A stretch of DNA of 43,475 nt from Polyangiaceae bacterium (GTDB taxonomy: Bacteria; Myxococcota_A; Polyangia; Polyangiales; Polyangiaceae), in assembly GCA_029261965.1 (NCBI GenBank), contig JAJDAH010000377.1, positions 1 to 43,475 on the forward strand, read 5' to 3'. The translations under genes were made by a program, and so were the position numbers. Positions 16,417-24,936 of the stretch are shown piece by piece (within the stretch, counting starts at the first letter, position 1; every line of letters begins with the position of its first letter). The notes beneath the pieces are model-generated. The model saw nothing but the letters and a program-made list of their open reading frames with translations. It did not search any database and was not told the origin of the DNA.

Positions 16417-17249
16417 TAGGCGTTCCCCGTGGCGATGCTCGACGCCGGCGTCGATGCCGTGTCGCGTTCCGCCTGAAAAAGTCGACTCCAGAGCCGTCGG
16501 CCCTGAAGATCGTAACGGATCATGGTTTCAGTCAGCGTCGAGCGGTCCCGGCAGGGTGCAATTTGCTCCGGAAGCAGCGGATCGGTGGCGAGCACGCGAA
16601 TCGCGTCGCCCCCGAGCAGAAAGGTTTCCACCAGCGCTTGCTCGAGCGGCATGCGTTCGACCTTGGCGGAGCTTCGGCGCAGGCTCGCGAGCTGATCCTT
16701 GTAAGACCTGCTGAGCTTCTTGGTGTCGTAGAGTTTCGAGCACCAGCGCTTGCCGAGCGCCGGGGAAAAATCGTCGCCCACGAAGTGTTCCGCTTCGGGC
16801 TCGAGTCCCAGAGTTTCGAGCTTGTTGCGGATGCTGTCGCAAGAATCGGCGAGGTTGTTCGGGCGAACGAAGAGACCGTCGAGTCCTTCACGGAAGCCGA
16901 GCATGCCGAGGGCGCGCACGCTGTGGTTTCGTTCGGTGCGGTTCGCGCCGCGCGCGAGCCACACGACGAGCCAATCGCCACGCCACGCTCGGACTCGTTT
17001 TTCGCCGCTGCGCCAGTCCTCGATGTGCTCGGCGAGGGCGGTCGTGCCAGGCGCGAGCTGGTACCAGCCACGCTCGTCGCTTTCGACCATTGCTTTTCGC
17101 ACGAGGCGCGCAACAGCGACGCGCATGGCGTTTTTCTTGATTCCGAACAGAACGCCGAAGCTGAGCAGCATACGGATTGGAATCGCGCGGGGTTTGGCGA
17201 CGCGCAGCAGGTCGAGCACGAGCGTTTTTGGAGACACCCGACGAGGCAT
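16416..17249 (-). CDS. PaaX-family transcriptional regulator
   Basis: This 277-residue protein starts MPRRVSPKTLVLDLLRVAKP, with a winged-helix N-terminal domain (about residues 1-85, basic recognition region KKNAMRVAVARLVRKAM). A PaaX-like central and C-terminal domain follows, with a central block RAWRGDWLVVWL at about 85-100 and a C-terminal region near 190-250. PaaX of Escherichia coli represses phenylacetate catabolism and responds to phenylacetyl-CoA. Here the partner is a desaturase, so an acyl-CoA effector is a fair guess but unproven. The start is immediately preceded by a perfect inverted repeat at 17255-17297, which suggests autoregulation of the whole operon. Confidence 0.85.
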   Translation of the reverse strand: MPRRVSPKTLVLDLLRVAKPRAIPIRMLLSFGVLFGIKKNAMRVAVARLVRKAMVESDERGWYQLAPGTTALAEHIEDWRSGEKRVRAWRGDWLVVWLARGANRTERNHSVRALGMLGFREGLDGLFVRPNNLADSCDSIRNKLETLGLEPEAEHFVGDDFSPALGKRWCSKLYDTKKLSRSYKDQLASLRRSSAKVERMPLEQALVETFLLGGDAIRVLATDPLLPEQIAPCRDRSTLTETMIRYDLQGRRLWSRLFQAERDTASTPASSIATGNA

Positions 17250-17254
17250 GACCA

Positions 17255-17297
17255 GATATTACGATCAAATACGAAATGCGCAAGTCAACGTAATATC
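17255..17297. promoter_or_regulatory. Inverted repeat, candidate operator for the PaaX-type regulator
   Basis: GATATTACG (17255-17263) and CGTAATATC (17289-17297) form a perfect 9-bp inverted repeat with a 25-base spacer, 6 to 48 bases upstream of the regulator ATG at 17249. A further ATTACG half-site occurs near 17353. The A/T-rich arms stand out in G/C-rich surroundings. The placement over the probable promoter fits a repressor site; the protein that binds is inferred, not shown. Confidence 0.65.
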
Positions 17298-17475
17298 CAT
17301 GCCAGCGCAATCAGCCAAAAAACAGCTCTTGTGCGCCGGAAGGCCTGGAATCATTACGTTTTCTTGCGAGATCCGTTCGCAGACGTAAGGTCCGACTCGG
17401 CGAGAAATTTCTCCGGCGACGGCGGTATCGCCCGATGGCCTACCTTCGACCGGGCGCCGCGACGTCGGGTCCCGT

Positions 17476-19173
17476 ATGGGGTTGCCGATGAGGGTTGCCG
17501 CGTTGGGTGTCGCCACGGTGCTGCTCGTGCTCGGCGGTTGCAGCGACGCCGGCGGCGGCGGACCATCGGCGTTCGGCGGCGCGGGAGGCGAGGAGGGCGG
17601 AAGCGAGGGGGGCGGTGGCGGCACGGGCGCCACCGGAGGACTCGCCACTGGCGGCGCGATGTCGACCGGGGGCAGTTCTGGCAGCGGCGGCGCGTCGACG
17701 GGCGGAACGTCCGGCACAGGTGGTGGTCCCGCTACCGGTGGTGCTTCGGGCTCGGGTGGCGCATCGGGTAGCGGCGGGACGAGCACTGGAGGTGGTCCTT
17801 CCACCGGTGGCTCGTCGGGAGCTGGAGGCGCCGGCGGCGTTTCCGGCTCCGGTGGTGGTGCGGGCCTCGGCGGCGCGACCGTCGTCGTCACCCCGACCGA
17901 GATCGACGACTTGCTCGCGAACCCGGGCATCGGTCACCGAACCTTCGGCGTGCCCGCGGCCCTTGACGGCAACATCCCAAACGGGGTGCCGACCACCGAC
18001 TTTTATCACCGCTACGAGTGGCGAGACTTCGAGCCGTCCTCCGGTAGCTACGACTTTTCGCGCATCGACGCCGACATCGCGGCCGCTCGCCAGTCGAATC
18101 AGAAGCTGTCGTTCCGAATCATGCCGTTCACGCCGTTTCGCGGGGGGCCGGATTGGCTCAGAAACGCCGGCGCCGCCGGAACCATGGCGGCGATGGAGGG
18201 CCAAAACACGCCCGTGTGGGTGCCACACCTGCAAGACTCTCTAGTGAAGACGGCGGTGCAAAACGCCATCGGCGCCCTGGGCGCTCGCTACGATTCGAAC
18301 CCCGACGTCGGTTACATCGACGTTTCTTTTTGGGGCATGTACGGCGAGTGGCACATCTCCACGTCGATCACGAACCCGAACGTGCTCCTACCTGCCACCA
18401 CGGACATCAACGCCGTCGTCGATTGGCACGTGGCCGCGTTCCCGAGTCACCCGCTCGTCGCCGGCATCAGCGCCGACCGACCTTCGGGCGCGGATCCCCA
18501 AGCGGCGGCGTACGCCGTTGGCCGCGGTGTCGGGCTGTTCTTCGATTGCTGGGGCGACTACGGCGCGGGTTGGAACCACATGGAGGATGGTTATCCGGTC
18601 TGGATCCCCCTCGACAGCGCGGAGGAGGCTTGGAAAACCGGCCCCATCAATCTCGAGACCTGTGGGACCCCGAGCGGGTGGGGCGTCGGCGTCGGCCCGC
18701 TTGCGTTTCAGTGGGCGCTCGACAACCACGCGAGCATGGTTCACATCAAGTCCACGCCGATGCCGACAGCGTGGCTGACGTCGTACCAGGACATGATTCG
18801 CCGCCTCGGATATCGGCTCGTCATCCGTGAGATCGAGCACGACGAGAACGTTTCTTCTGGTGGCACGATCGCTGCTCGAATCGAGCTCGACAACGTCGGC
18901 GTGGCGCCGAGCTACTACGGCCACGAGATCGCGCTCCTCTTGAAGCAGGGCCAGACCGAAGTCGTCGTTCGCACCGGGGAGAGCATTCGCGGAAAGATGC
19001 CAGGGCTTCACTCGCTCACCGTGTCCGGCACGGTGGGCCCGCTGTCGTTGGGCATTCACGAGCTCGCCGTGGGTGTGATCGATCCAGCGACCGCGTCTCC
19101 GGTCGTTCGACTCGCTATTTCGGGCCGCGACCCCGCGGGGTGGTACCCGATCGGGTCGGTCGAGGTTCTCTGA
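17476..19173 (+). CDS. Lipoprotein with Gly-rich linker and DUF4832-like glycosidase-fold domain
   Basis: The ATG at 17476 gives 565 residues (an ATG at 17488 is also possible). A lipoprotein signal ends at VLGGCSD, and a Gly/Ser/Thr linker runs to about residue 130. The domain beyond starts LLANPGIGHRTFGVPAALDG and has strand-loop blocks seen in DUF4832/DUF4874 proteins, which adopt a TIM-barrel glycoside-hydrolase-like fold. These blocks include YHRYEWRDFEPSSGSYDFSR, YIDVSFWGMYGEWHIS and ALDNHASMVHIKSTPM. The acid-rich GMYGEWH block could carry a catalytic glutamate. A C-terminal beta-sandwich-like region ends the protein. The cargo is probably outside the cell membrane. The substrate is unknown, and the family call is from remembered motifs. 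Confidence 0.75.
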   Translation: MGLPMRVAALGVATVLLVLGGCSDAGGGGPSAFGGAGGEEGGSEGGGGGTGATGGLATGGAMSTGGSSGSGGASTGGTSGTGGGPATGGASGSGGASGSGGTSTGGGPSTGGSSGAGGAGGVSGSGGGAGLGGATVVVTPTEIDDLLANPGIGHRTFGVPAALDGNIPNGVPTTDFYHRYEWRDFEPSSGSYDFSRIDADIAAARQSNQKLSFRIMPFTPFRGGPDWLRNAGAAGTMAAMEGQNTPVWVPHLQDSLVKTAVQNAIGALGARYDSNPDVGYIDVSFWGMYGEWHISTSITNPNVLLPATTDINAVVDWHVAAFPSHPLVAGISADRPSGADPQAAAYAVGRGVGLFFDCWGDYGAGWNHMEDGYPVWIPLDSAEEAWKTGPINLETCGTPSGWGVGVGPLAFQWALDNHASMVHIKSTPMPTAWLTSYQDMIRRLGYRLVIREIEHDENVSSGGTIAARIELDNVGVAPSYYGHEIALLLKQGQTEVVVRTGESIRGKMPGLHSLTVSGTVGPLSLGIHELAVGVIDPATASPVVRLAISGRDPAGWYPIGSVEVL

Positions 19174-19180
19174 GCGCCCC

Positions 19181-20689
19181 CTAGGGAACGACGTAGATCG
19201 CGTTGGAGTAGATCCAGGGAAATTCGTTGTCGGCGAGGTCGCTGAAATTTTTCAGAAACTCGCGGAGGTGCCTCGGCACCATGCGGATGTCGGCACGATA
19301 GGCGCCGGGCTCGGTGAGGGCGACGCTGATGCGGGACTCGCTCGATTCGACTTCGGACCAGCCACCTTCCACGGCCTTGAGCAGGCGAACGGTGATGGTT
19401 GGTTGCTCGGCGTCGGGATCGAGACCACGAATCGTCGGTGCGGCCAGCTCGATGTTCATGCCGACCTGGGCTTCGCCGCCCATTTCGACGACGTTCATCC
19501 CGTCGGTGGCGTGAAAGTCGAACCCTTCGGCGAAGCCGAGATACTCGAAGACACCGTAGAGGCGTGCCGCGCCGGCGGCCTCCTTCAAGTGTGAGTCGTC
19601 CCAGCTACCGTCGGCCTCCGGGCGCACCAAAAGGTGATTCGAGAACCAGCTCATCATGCGCCGGTAGCTGTCGACCCGTTCGTTGTCCGGCAAGAGCTGC
19701 GGGAACACGTTTCGGTGCGAGTCGGTGCCGAAGGTCGTGAAGTACCTGCCGCCCCGCGCGAGGACCGTGCCCCAAGTGTCTCGGTAGAGCGGATCTTCCC
19801 GGTGGATGGGCAAGAAGATCAGGTCGGAGTGTGGGAGCTCTTCGGGCGTCGGCAATAACGCGAGCAGCCCGATGGCGGCCTCGAACGCCTCGTCGAGGAA
19901 GAAGTTCGCGTGAAGGTTGTACATCTCGAAGCCGTCGAGCGGCGTATTGAGAATGTCGTCGGGCGTCCAACTTTCGGTGTGCGCGGTAATCACGAGCGCG
20001 CCAGCGTCGTGCATCGACTGGATCGCGGCGGCCGCGCCAGGATCTTGCCGCTGCACGGCTCCGTAGATGCTCGAGCGCTCGGCGAGATCGCTCGAGACGT
20101 GCCGCTCGAGCCCGATCGGGGTGGAGAACGTCGCCTCCATTCCTGCCATGACCATCAACGCGTTTCCGTCCGAGCACGCGGCACGGTTTGCCACGGGATT
20201 GCCCCCGCGCATCACGAGCTCGTCGCCCCGGTCGCTACGGTAGAGCAGAACCTCGGGGAACTCGGTGTCCGAGAAGCTGTCTCGGTGATCGGTGAAGAAA
20301 ATGAAATCATGACGGACGAGGCACATGTCGCGGCGCAGATCCTCGAAGCACTCCGCGTTGATGTCGCCGTTCGGGTCGCGCGGCTCGCCGTCGCACGCAT
20401 CGTGAGAGTAGGGCGAGTGGGCGTGGATCAAGCCTCGGAGATCGAGTAAGCCGCGCGGCGCGCCATCGCCGATCGAGTCGAGCGCGGTGCCCGGACCCCA
20501 CGCCGGCATGCTGCCGCCGCTTCCCGCGCCGCCGCCGGCACCAGCCATCGACGATCCGGCCGCGCCCGCTTGACCTTGGCCTGCGGTGCCGCCCGAGCCT
20601 CCGGTCGCGGCGTCGTTTTTAGCGCTATCCGAGCAGCCGAAGAACGTGAGCGAGAGAAGCAGGGTAGGGAGGTGCCGAAGCGAAGTCAT
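19181..20689 (-). CDS. Lipoprotein with PHP-like metal-dependent hydrolase domain
   Basis: The 502-residue product has a lipoprotein signal (LLLSLTFFGCSDSAKN), a Gly/Ala/Ser linker to about residue 65 and then a metallohydrolase-like domain. Histidine/aspartate blocks match the PHP layout: DLRGLIHAHSPYSHDACDG near residues 82-100, FIFFTDHRDSFSD, LVITAHTESWTPD and FTTFGTDSHRNV. These could bind two or three metal ions. A C-terminal beta-strand-rich region of about 110 residues follows, ending PWIYSNAIYVVP. The phosphoesterase activity typical of PHP proteins is plausible but not demonstrated. The gene is convergent with the DUF4832-like gene, with stops 8 bases apart. Confidence 0.78.
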   Translation of the reverse strand: MTSLRHLPTLLLSLTFFGCSDSAKNDAATGGSGGTAGQGQAGAAGSSMAGAGGGAGSGGSMPAWGPGTALDSIGDGAPRGLLDLRGLIHAHSPYSHDACDGEPRDPNGDINAECFEDLRRDMCLVRHDFIFFTDHRDSFSDTEFPEVLLYRSDRGDELVMRGGNPVANRAACSDGNALMVMAGMEATFSTPIGLERHVSSDLAERSSIYGAVQRQDPGAAAAIQSMHDAGALVITAHTESWTPDDILNTPLDGFEMYNLHANFFLDEAFEAAIGLLALLPTPEELPHSDLIFLPIHREDPLYRDTWGTVLARGGRYFTTFGTDSHRNVFPQLLPDNERVDSYRRMMSWFSNHLLVRPEADGSWDDSHLKEAAGAARLYGVFEYLGFAEGFDFHATDGMNVVEMGGEAQVGMNIELAAPTIRGLDPDAEQPTITVRLLKAVEGGWSEVESSESRISVALTEPGAYRADIRMVPRHLREFLKNFSDLADNEFPWIYSNAIYVVP

Positions 20690-20732
20690 GTGGTCGATTC
20701 TAGCACTGACGACGGACGGCGATCCGGCCCGC

Positions 20733-21356
20733 CTACCGGTTGGCCGCCGGGCAGGCGACCTCGTCCCCGCCGTCGCAGGCTCTTTTGTAGAGGCGGCGCG
20801 CCTTGGTGGGGTTTTTGGCGACGCCGACGCCCTGGAGGTACAGCGAGCCGAGGTTGGTGCACGCCTTGAAGTACTTCGCGTCGCAGGCCTTTTCGTAGAA
20901 CTCCGCGGCGACCTTCGGTTTTGGGGGGGTCAGCTGTTTTTCGTTCACGACGCCGACGTTGAAGCACGCCGGCGGGCGACCGCCCGCGCAGGCCTTCTCG
21001 AAAAGTCCGAGGGCGCGCGGCACGTCCTTTCCGACACCGCTTCCCGCCAGGTACATCGTGCCGAGGTTGCTGCAGCCCGGCATGCTGCCGAGATCGCAGG
21101 CGCGCTGATAGGACTGTGTCGCGGCTTCAGGGCTCTTGGTCGTTCCCTTGCCGTATTCGTAGGCCTCGCCCAGCGTGTTGCAGCTGCCCGCGTGCCCGGC
21201 CCGGCATTGTTTGTCGCAATCGGCAAAATCGCTCACCTGGCACGCATGGGCGCCCTCGGGTGCAGCGCCGAGCACCTTCTCCGGCGATTTGTTTTTTCCT
21301 TTGCAGGCCAAGAGCGCGGCGAGCACGACAGCGAGGACGGTGAGGCTTCGATTCAC
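20733..21356 (-). CDS. Lipoprotein with cysteine-containing Sel1 repeats
   Basis: I start at the GTG at 21356 (207 residues), which begins a clean lipoprotein signal VNRSLTVLAVVLAALLAC; an ATG at 21404 would overlap the neighbouring gene. The mature part has four Sel1-type TPR-like repeats of about 35 residues, each with a pair of cysteines: GSCNTLGEAYEYGKGT, PGCSNLGTMYLAGSGVGKD, PACFNVGVVNEK and KACTNLGSLYLQGVGVAKN. The cysteine pattern (AC...LG.xY...A...ACDxG) is that of secreted Hcp-type proteins stabilised by disulfides. It is probably a periplasmic or surface scaffold protein. No catalytic residues were seen. Confidence 0.85.
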   Translation of the reverse strand: MNRSLTVLAVVLAALLACKGKNKSPEKVLGAAPEGAHACQVSDFADCDKQCRAGHAGSCNTLGEAYEYGKGTTKSPEAATQSYQRACDLGSMPGCSNLGTMYLAGSGVGKDVPRALGLFEKACAGGRPPACFNVGVVNEKQLTPPKPKVAAEFYEKACDAKYFKACTNLGSLYLQGVGVAKNPTKARRLYKRACDGGDEVACPAANR

Positions 21357-21375
21357 GAGGCCGAATCTACCGCAC

Positions 21376-22830
21376 TCAGCTCTTCTGACGGCGGCGAACG
21401 ACACCGAAGCGTTCGGCCTTGGATTCCGCCTGCGTCTTCGGCTTCGGCTTCGGCTTCGACGTCGTCGTGTCTTCCCCCGGAGCTGCGGCGCGAGAGGCGG
21501 GGGTTATCACCGGCTCGGGGCCGGTGATCTTACCGAGCCGCGGAGCATTCGCCGGCGGCGCTGGGAGCGGCGAGGTGTCCCGTTCGACCTGGGCCGCCTC
21601 GGAGGCGCTTTCTGCCGTGGGCACGCTCGGCGGGGGAGCTGGTTCTGGTTCCGGTTGTGCCGGCGGCAGGCCGAGTTTTTTGCGAAAGACGTCCCCCAGG
21701 CTACCGAGACCCTCTTTGCTCGTGCTGGCGCCGCCTTCGGCGAACTTGGCGTAGTTCTGTCGCTCTTCGACGTCTTCGACCTTGGTGGCGCTGAAGGTGA
21801 GCTTGCCGCTGCTCGATTCACGTCGAGCGAGCACCACGCGAATTTCTTTCCCGACCTCGAAGTGGCGACGATGGTCGCTTCCTGGCGGCAGCCCCAGCTC
21901 GCGCATCGGCACGAGACCCTCTCCACGTTTCGTCTGGACGAACACTCCGAACGGGGCGAGCTTGGTGACCTTGGCCGACAAAACCTCGTCGGGTTTCGGT
22001 GCCGGTGCTTTCTTTTCCGTGGCCCGGTCGCGCATGCTGAGCCGAACCCGGGCTCCCTTGTCACTGGGTTCGATACCGAGCACTCGAACGCCGACTCGAT
22101 CGCCAGCGCTGACGACATCCTCTACTCGATCGACACGGCCGCTCGTCAGCTCGGAGATGTGAATCAGCCCCTCGAGTCCTCCGAGATCGACGAACGCACC
22201 GTACTTCTGAACCGTGGTGACGGTTCCCTCGACGTCCATGCCTTCCCGCAGAGTCTCCAAGAGTTCGCGACCTCGGTTCCCGCGCTCGGCTTCGAGCTCG
22301 GCTCGGCGAGAGACGATGATCGACCGGCCGCCGTCTTTGATCTCGAGCACGCGAAATCGATGGTTGGCGCCGACGAACTCGTCGAGATTGCCGACCGAGC
22401 CGACGTCGAGATGCGACGCCGGGCAAAAGGCGCGCACGCCGCCCACCTCGACTTCGACTCCCCCTTTGACGGCCTTGCTGATCGTCCCGTCCACGGGGAG
22501 GCCAGCGTCGTACGCGGCCTGAAGCGCCGCAGAATCGGCCCCGTGTTTACCGAGGGCGGTGACGAGAAGCGGACCGTCGTCGGCGTCCGCGTCCGCCACC
22601 GTGGCGGTGACGCGGTCGCCGACGGCCACGCGAACCTTCCCGCTCGCGTCGGCGAGCTCGGCGCGGTCGATGCGTGCCTCACGACGCGCCCCGACGTCCA
22701 CGAAGACGCTGTCGGCGCTGATTTGCAGGATCGTGCCCTGGATCACCTCGCCGTTGTTGAGCCGTTTGCCGGCTCGCCCTCCGCTCGTCGGGTCACCCTC
22801 CATGAGGGAGGCAAAATCGTCTTTGGACAT
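21376..22830 (-). CDS. Four-S1-domain RNA-binding protein
   Basis: The ATG at 22830 gives 484 residues starting MSKDDFASLMEG; the longer open frame to 23103 is not coding-like. Four S1 domains lie near residues 27-92, 111-175, 198-268 and 282-350. The third has the most canonical sequence (QKYGAFVDLGGLEGLIHISE). The tail from about 360 is rich in Pro, Ala, Lys and Ser and ends in KPKPKPKTQ and basic residues. The layout resembles a short ribosomal protein S1-type protein, with four domains instead of the six of Escherichia coli S1. It could act in translation initiation or RNA metabolism. I give no symbol, because paralogues of rpsA are common in this phylum. Confidence 0.88.
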   Translation of the reverse strand: MSKDDFASLMEGDPTSGGRAGKRLNNGEVIQGTILQISADSVFVDVGARREARIDRAELADASGKVRVAVGDRVTATVADADADDGPLLVTALGKHGADSAALQAAYDAGLPVDGTISKAVKGGVEVEVGGVRAFCPASHLDVGSVGNLDEFVGANHRFRVLEIKDGGRSIIVSRRAELEAERGNRGRELLETLREGMDVEGTVTTVQKYGAFVDLGGLEGLIHISELTSGRVDRVEDVVSAGDRVGVRVLGIEPSDKGARVRLSMRDRATEKKAPAPKPDEVLSAKVTKLAPFGVFVQTKRGEGLVPMRELGLPPGSDHRRHFEVGKEIRVVLARRESSSGKLTFSATKVEDVEERQNYAKFAEGGASTSKEGLGSLGDVFRKKLGLPPAQPEPEPAPPPSVPTAESASEAAQVERDTSPLPAPPANAPRLGKITGPEPVITPASRAAAPGEDTTTSKPKPKPKTQAESKAERFGVVRRRQKS

Positions 22831-22961
22831 CGTGACTCGACCGGAGCATCGAACACATCGACTGTCGGGCACAAGGCCGGGCGCGCGCCCACTCGCGGCT
22901 CTCCGACCGTTTCTTGCGCCAGAGCTTGCCAGCGGCGGTCCGAGTGCCCACATTGGTGGGG

Positions 22962-23318
22962 ATGAAACGTGGATCTGTGCTGCTGCTCGCCCTCGGGATG
23001 GCGGTGCCAACCGTCGCCGGCGCCGAAGTAGGTGCGGGGGATTTCGAGCTCCGCCCCATGGACGGCGACAAGAAGCCTCACCAGAACCCCGAGTGCATCT
23101 CATTCACCGCTCAGGCCGTCTACGGCGTCGGTTACGATCACGTCGTGCACATCGACAACGACTGCAAGAAGCGTTCGCGGTGCGACGTCAGCACCGACGT
23201 GAACCCCGATAAAATCACCGTCGTGATCGAGCCAAAAAAGAGTGCGGACGTGGTCACGTTCCGTGGATCGCCGGCGCGAGAGTTCACGGCAACCGTCATC
23301 TGTCACCTCGAAGGTTGA
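22962..23318 (+). CDS. Small secreted protein, unknown function
   Basis: The ATG at 22962 gives 118 residues. The N-terminus MKRGSVLLLALGMAVPTVAG is a classical signal peptide with a probable cut after AGA. The mature part of about 95 residues contains four cysteines (ECISF, DNDCKKRSRCD, VICHLEG) and a lysine-rich middle, with strands that could form a small disulfide-bonded beta fold. I do not recognise the family. Its stop codon overlaps the start of the next gene (TGATG), so the two are translated together. Confidence 0.75.
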   Translation: MKRGSVLLLALGMAVPTVAGAEVGAGDFELRPMDGDKKPHQNPECISFTAQAVYGVGYDHVVHIDNDCKKRSRCDVSTDVNPDKITVVIEPKKSADVVTFRGSPAREFTATVICHLEG

Positions 23319-24418
23319 TGGCGGGCGCGCGCCCAGACCGCGATAGCGAACAGCTCACCGCCGATCTCGAACGCGCGCTCGTCCGCGCGCTCCGGGGACA
23401 GTACGAAGAGCTCAACGCCACGTTTTTCCGCGAGCGCTTGCGGCGACCTGTGATCGAGCTCGCCGACACGACCGCGAGGTTCGGGCAGTGGTCGCACGAA
23501 ACTCGCACGCTCGAAATCTCTCGGGTCGCCCTTCTCGAACACGGCTGGGGTGTCGTCGTCGAGGTGCTCAAACACGAAATGGCGCACCAGTTCGTCGACG
23601 AGGTCCTCGAATGCCGCGACGAGTCCGCCCACGGACCCGAGTTCCGCCGGGTGTGCGCCGAGCGCGGGTTCGATGCGCGCGCGACGGGGGTGCCGGCGGC
23701 GGCGCCAGTCGACGACCATCGCACGCGCATGCTCGAACGGATCTCGAAGCTCCTGGCCCTCGCCGAGAGCCCGAATTTGAACGAGGCGCAATCCGCCATG
23801 AACGCCGCCCAGCGGCTCATGCTCAAGCACAACATCGAGTCGGTGACCGATGGCGCGCGCAACGACTACGGTTTTCGACATCTCGGGAAACCCACCGGTC
23901 GCGTCGAGGAGTGGGCCCGCGTGCTGGCGGTCATCGTTGGCGACCACTTCTTCGTCGAAGCCATCTGGGTTCCCGTTTGGCGACCACTCGAGGGAAAACG
24001 AGGAAGCGTGCTCGAGATCTGCGGGGCCGGCGAGAATCTCGACATTGCCGAATACGTTCACTCGTTCTTGTGTGCCACGGCGGATCGACTGTGGCGCGAG
24101 TACAAGAAGGAAACGCGTACGCGGTCGAACCGCGACCGCAGGAGCTTCCTCGCCGGGGTCATGACCGGCTTTCGCGAGAAGCTCGACGCCCAACGCATCA
24201 AGAGCAAAGAGCAAGGATTGCTTTGGGTAGGAGACGCCGAACTGCGAGGCTTCTTTCGCCGGAGACACCCCTACGTTCGAACCACCCGCCACACCGGCAA
24301 GCGCCGCAACGAAGCCCACGCCGATGGACGGGCCGCCGGGAGAAACATCGTGCTTCGTCGCGGTGTGGACGGCAGCGAAGGGCGGGCCCCTGCCTTGCTA
24401 CCGCGGGGGCGCGGGTGA
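23318..24418 (+). CDS. SprT-like zinc-metallopeptidase-like protein with DUF2786
   Basis: The ATG at 23318 overlaps the upstream stop and gives 366 residues. Residues about 60-115 hold a SprT-type zinc-binding segment: LKHEMAHQFVDEV, with HEMAH at residues 86-90, followed by ESAHGPEFRRVC carrying the third histidine. From about residue 130 a DUF2786 segment begins (MLERISKLLALAESPNLNEA, then SAMNAAQRLMLKHNIE). The same order is known in other bacteria. The C-terminal 60 residues are arginine-rich. SprT proteins include DNA-protein cross-link proteases, but this protein's substrate is not known. No signal peptide is present, so it is probably cytoplasmic. Confidence 0.85.
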   Translation: MAGARPDRDSEQLTADLERALVRALRGQYEELNATFFRERLRRPVIELADTTARFGQWSHETRTLEISRVALLEHGWGVVVEVLKHEMAHQFVDEVLECRDESAHGPEFRRVCAERGFDARATGVPAAAPVDDHRTRMLERISKLLALAESPNLNEAQSAMNAAQRLMLKHNIESVTDGARNDYGFRHLGKPTGRVEEWARVLAVIVGDHFFVEAIWVPVWRPLEGKRGSVLEICGAGENLDIAEYVHSFLCATADRLWREYKKETRTRSNRDRRSFLAGVMTGFREKLDAQRIKSKEQGLLWVGDAELRGFFRRRHPYVRTTRHTGKRRNEAHADGRAAGRNIVLRRGVDGSEGRAPALLPRGRG

Positions 24419-24459
24419 GAACGCGCGCGGCTCAGGCGAGCGGCTGAGTAGAGTCAGAG

Positions 24460-24882
24460 TTACTTGCGCAGACTCGGCGGCGGCGGTCGGTCGGGGATGA
24501 GCGCGCTGCTCTTGAGCTGAAGCGCGCCGCTCTTGCTGTCTTCCACGATCTTGTCGCGCTCGTCGTTGCTGTAGCCCAGAAGGAGAGCCAGATCACCGAG
24601 CAACTTCTTTTCCGCGTCTGCTTCGTTCTCGTCGGCGCGTGTGAGCAATGCCGCGTTGCCGAGCAGTAGCTCTTTCTCTTCGGCGTTGAGGTCACTCAGC
24701 GGAATGTCATCGAGGCTGCGCTTCTCTTTTGCCCAGTCGCGAAGCTCGGTCGACTCGCCGTCGTTGGCGTCGAACCCTTGCAGCATCGCGTCGATGACCT
24801 TGCTCTCGGAATCTTCGACGGTTCCGTCCACCCAAGCGACGGCGATAAGCGACTTGACGACGTTCTTTTCACCCGGAGTCAT
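24460..24882 (-). CDS. TerB-like protein
   Basis: This 140-residue protein is all-helical with a TerB-type core. It begins MTPGEKNVVKSLIAVAWVDG, followed by TVEDSESKVIDAML, where an acidic cluster after the first long helix resembles the metal-binding EDxE-type site of TerB/DUF533 proteins. Further acidic helices follow, as does a proline-rich tail ending in SLRK. TerB proteins belong to tellurite-resistance and membrane-stress systems. No other ter gene is nearby, so a stress role is only a guess. No signal peptide is seen. Confidence 0.75.
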   Translation of the reverse strand: MTPGEKNVVKSLIAVAWVDGTVEDSESKVIDAMLQGFDANDGESTELRDWAKEKRSLDDIPLSDLNAEEKELLLGNAALLTRADENEADAEKKLLGDLALLLGYSNDERDKIVEDSKSGALQLKSSALIPDRPPPPSLRK

Positions 24883-24936
24883 GATGACAAGAGGATACCC
24901 CGGGCCCTGGCACCGAGCGCAACGAGCAACGTTTGC

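Noticed and set aside
21175-22965. Plus-strand open frame of about 596 codons
   Set aside because: It lies opposite the S1-domain gene, whose four S1 folds are plain, and shows no domain itself.
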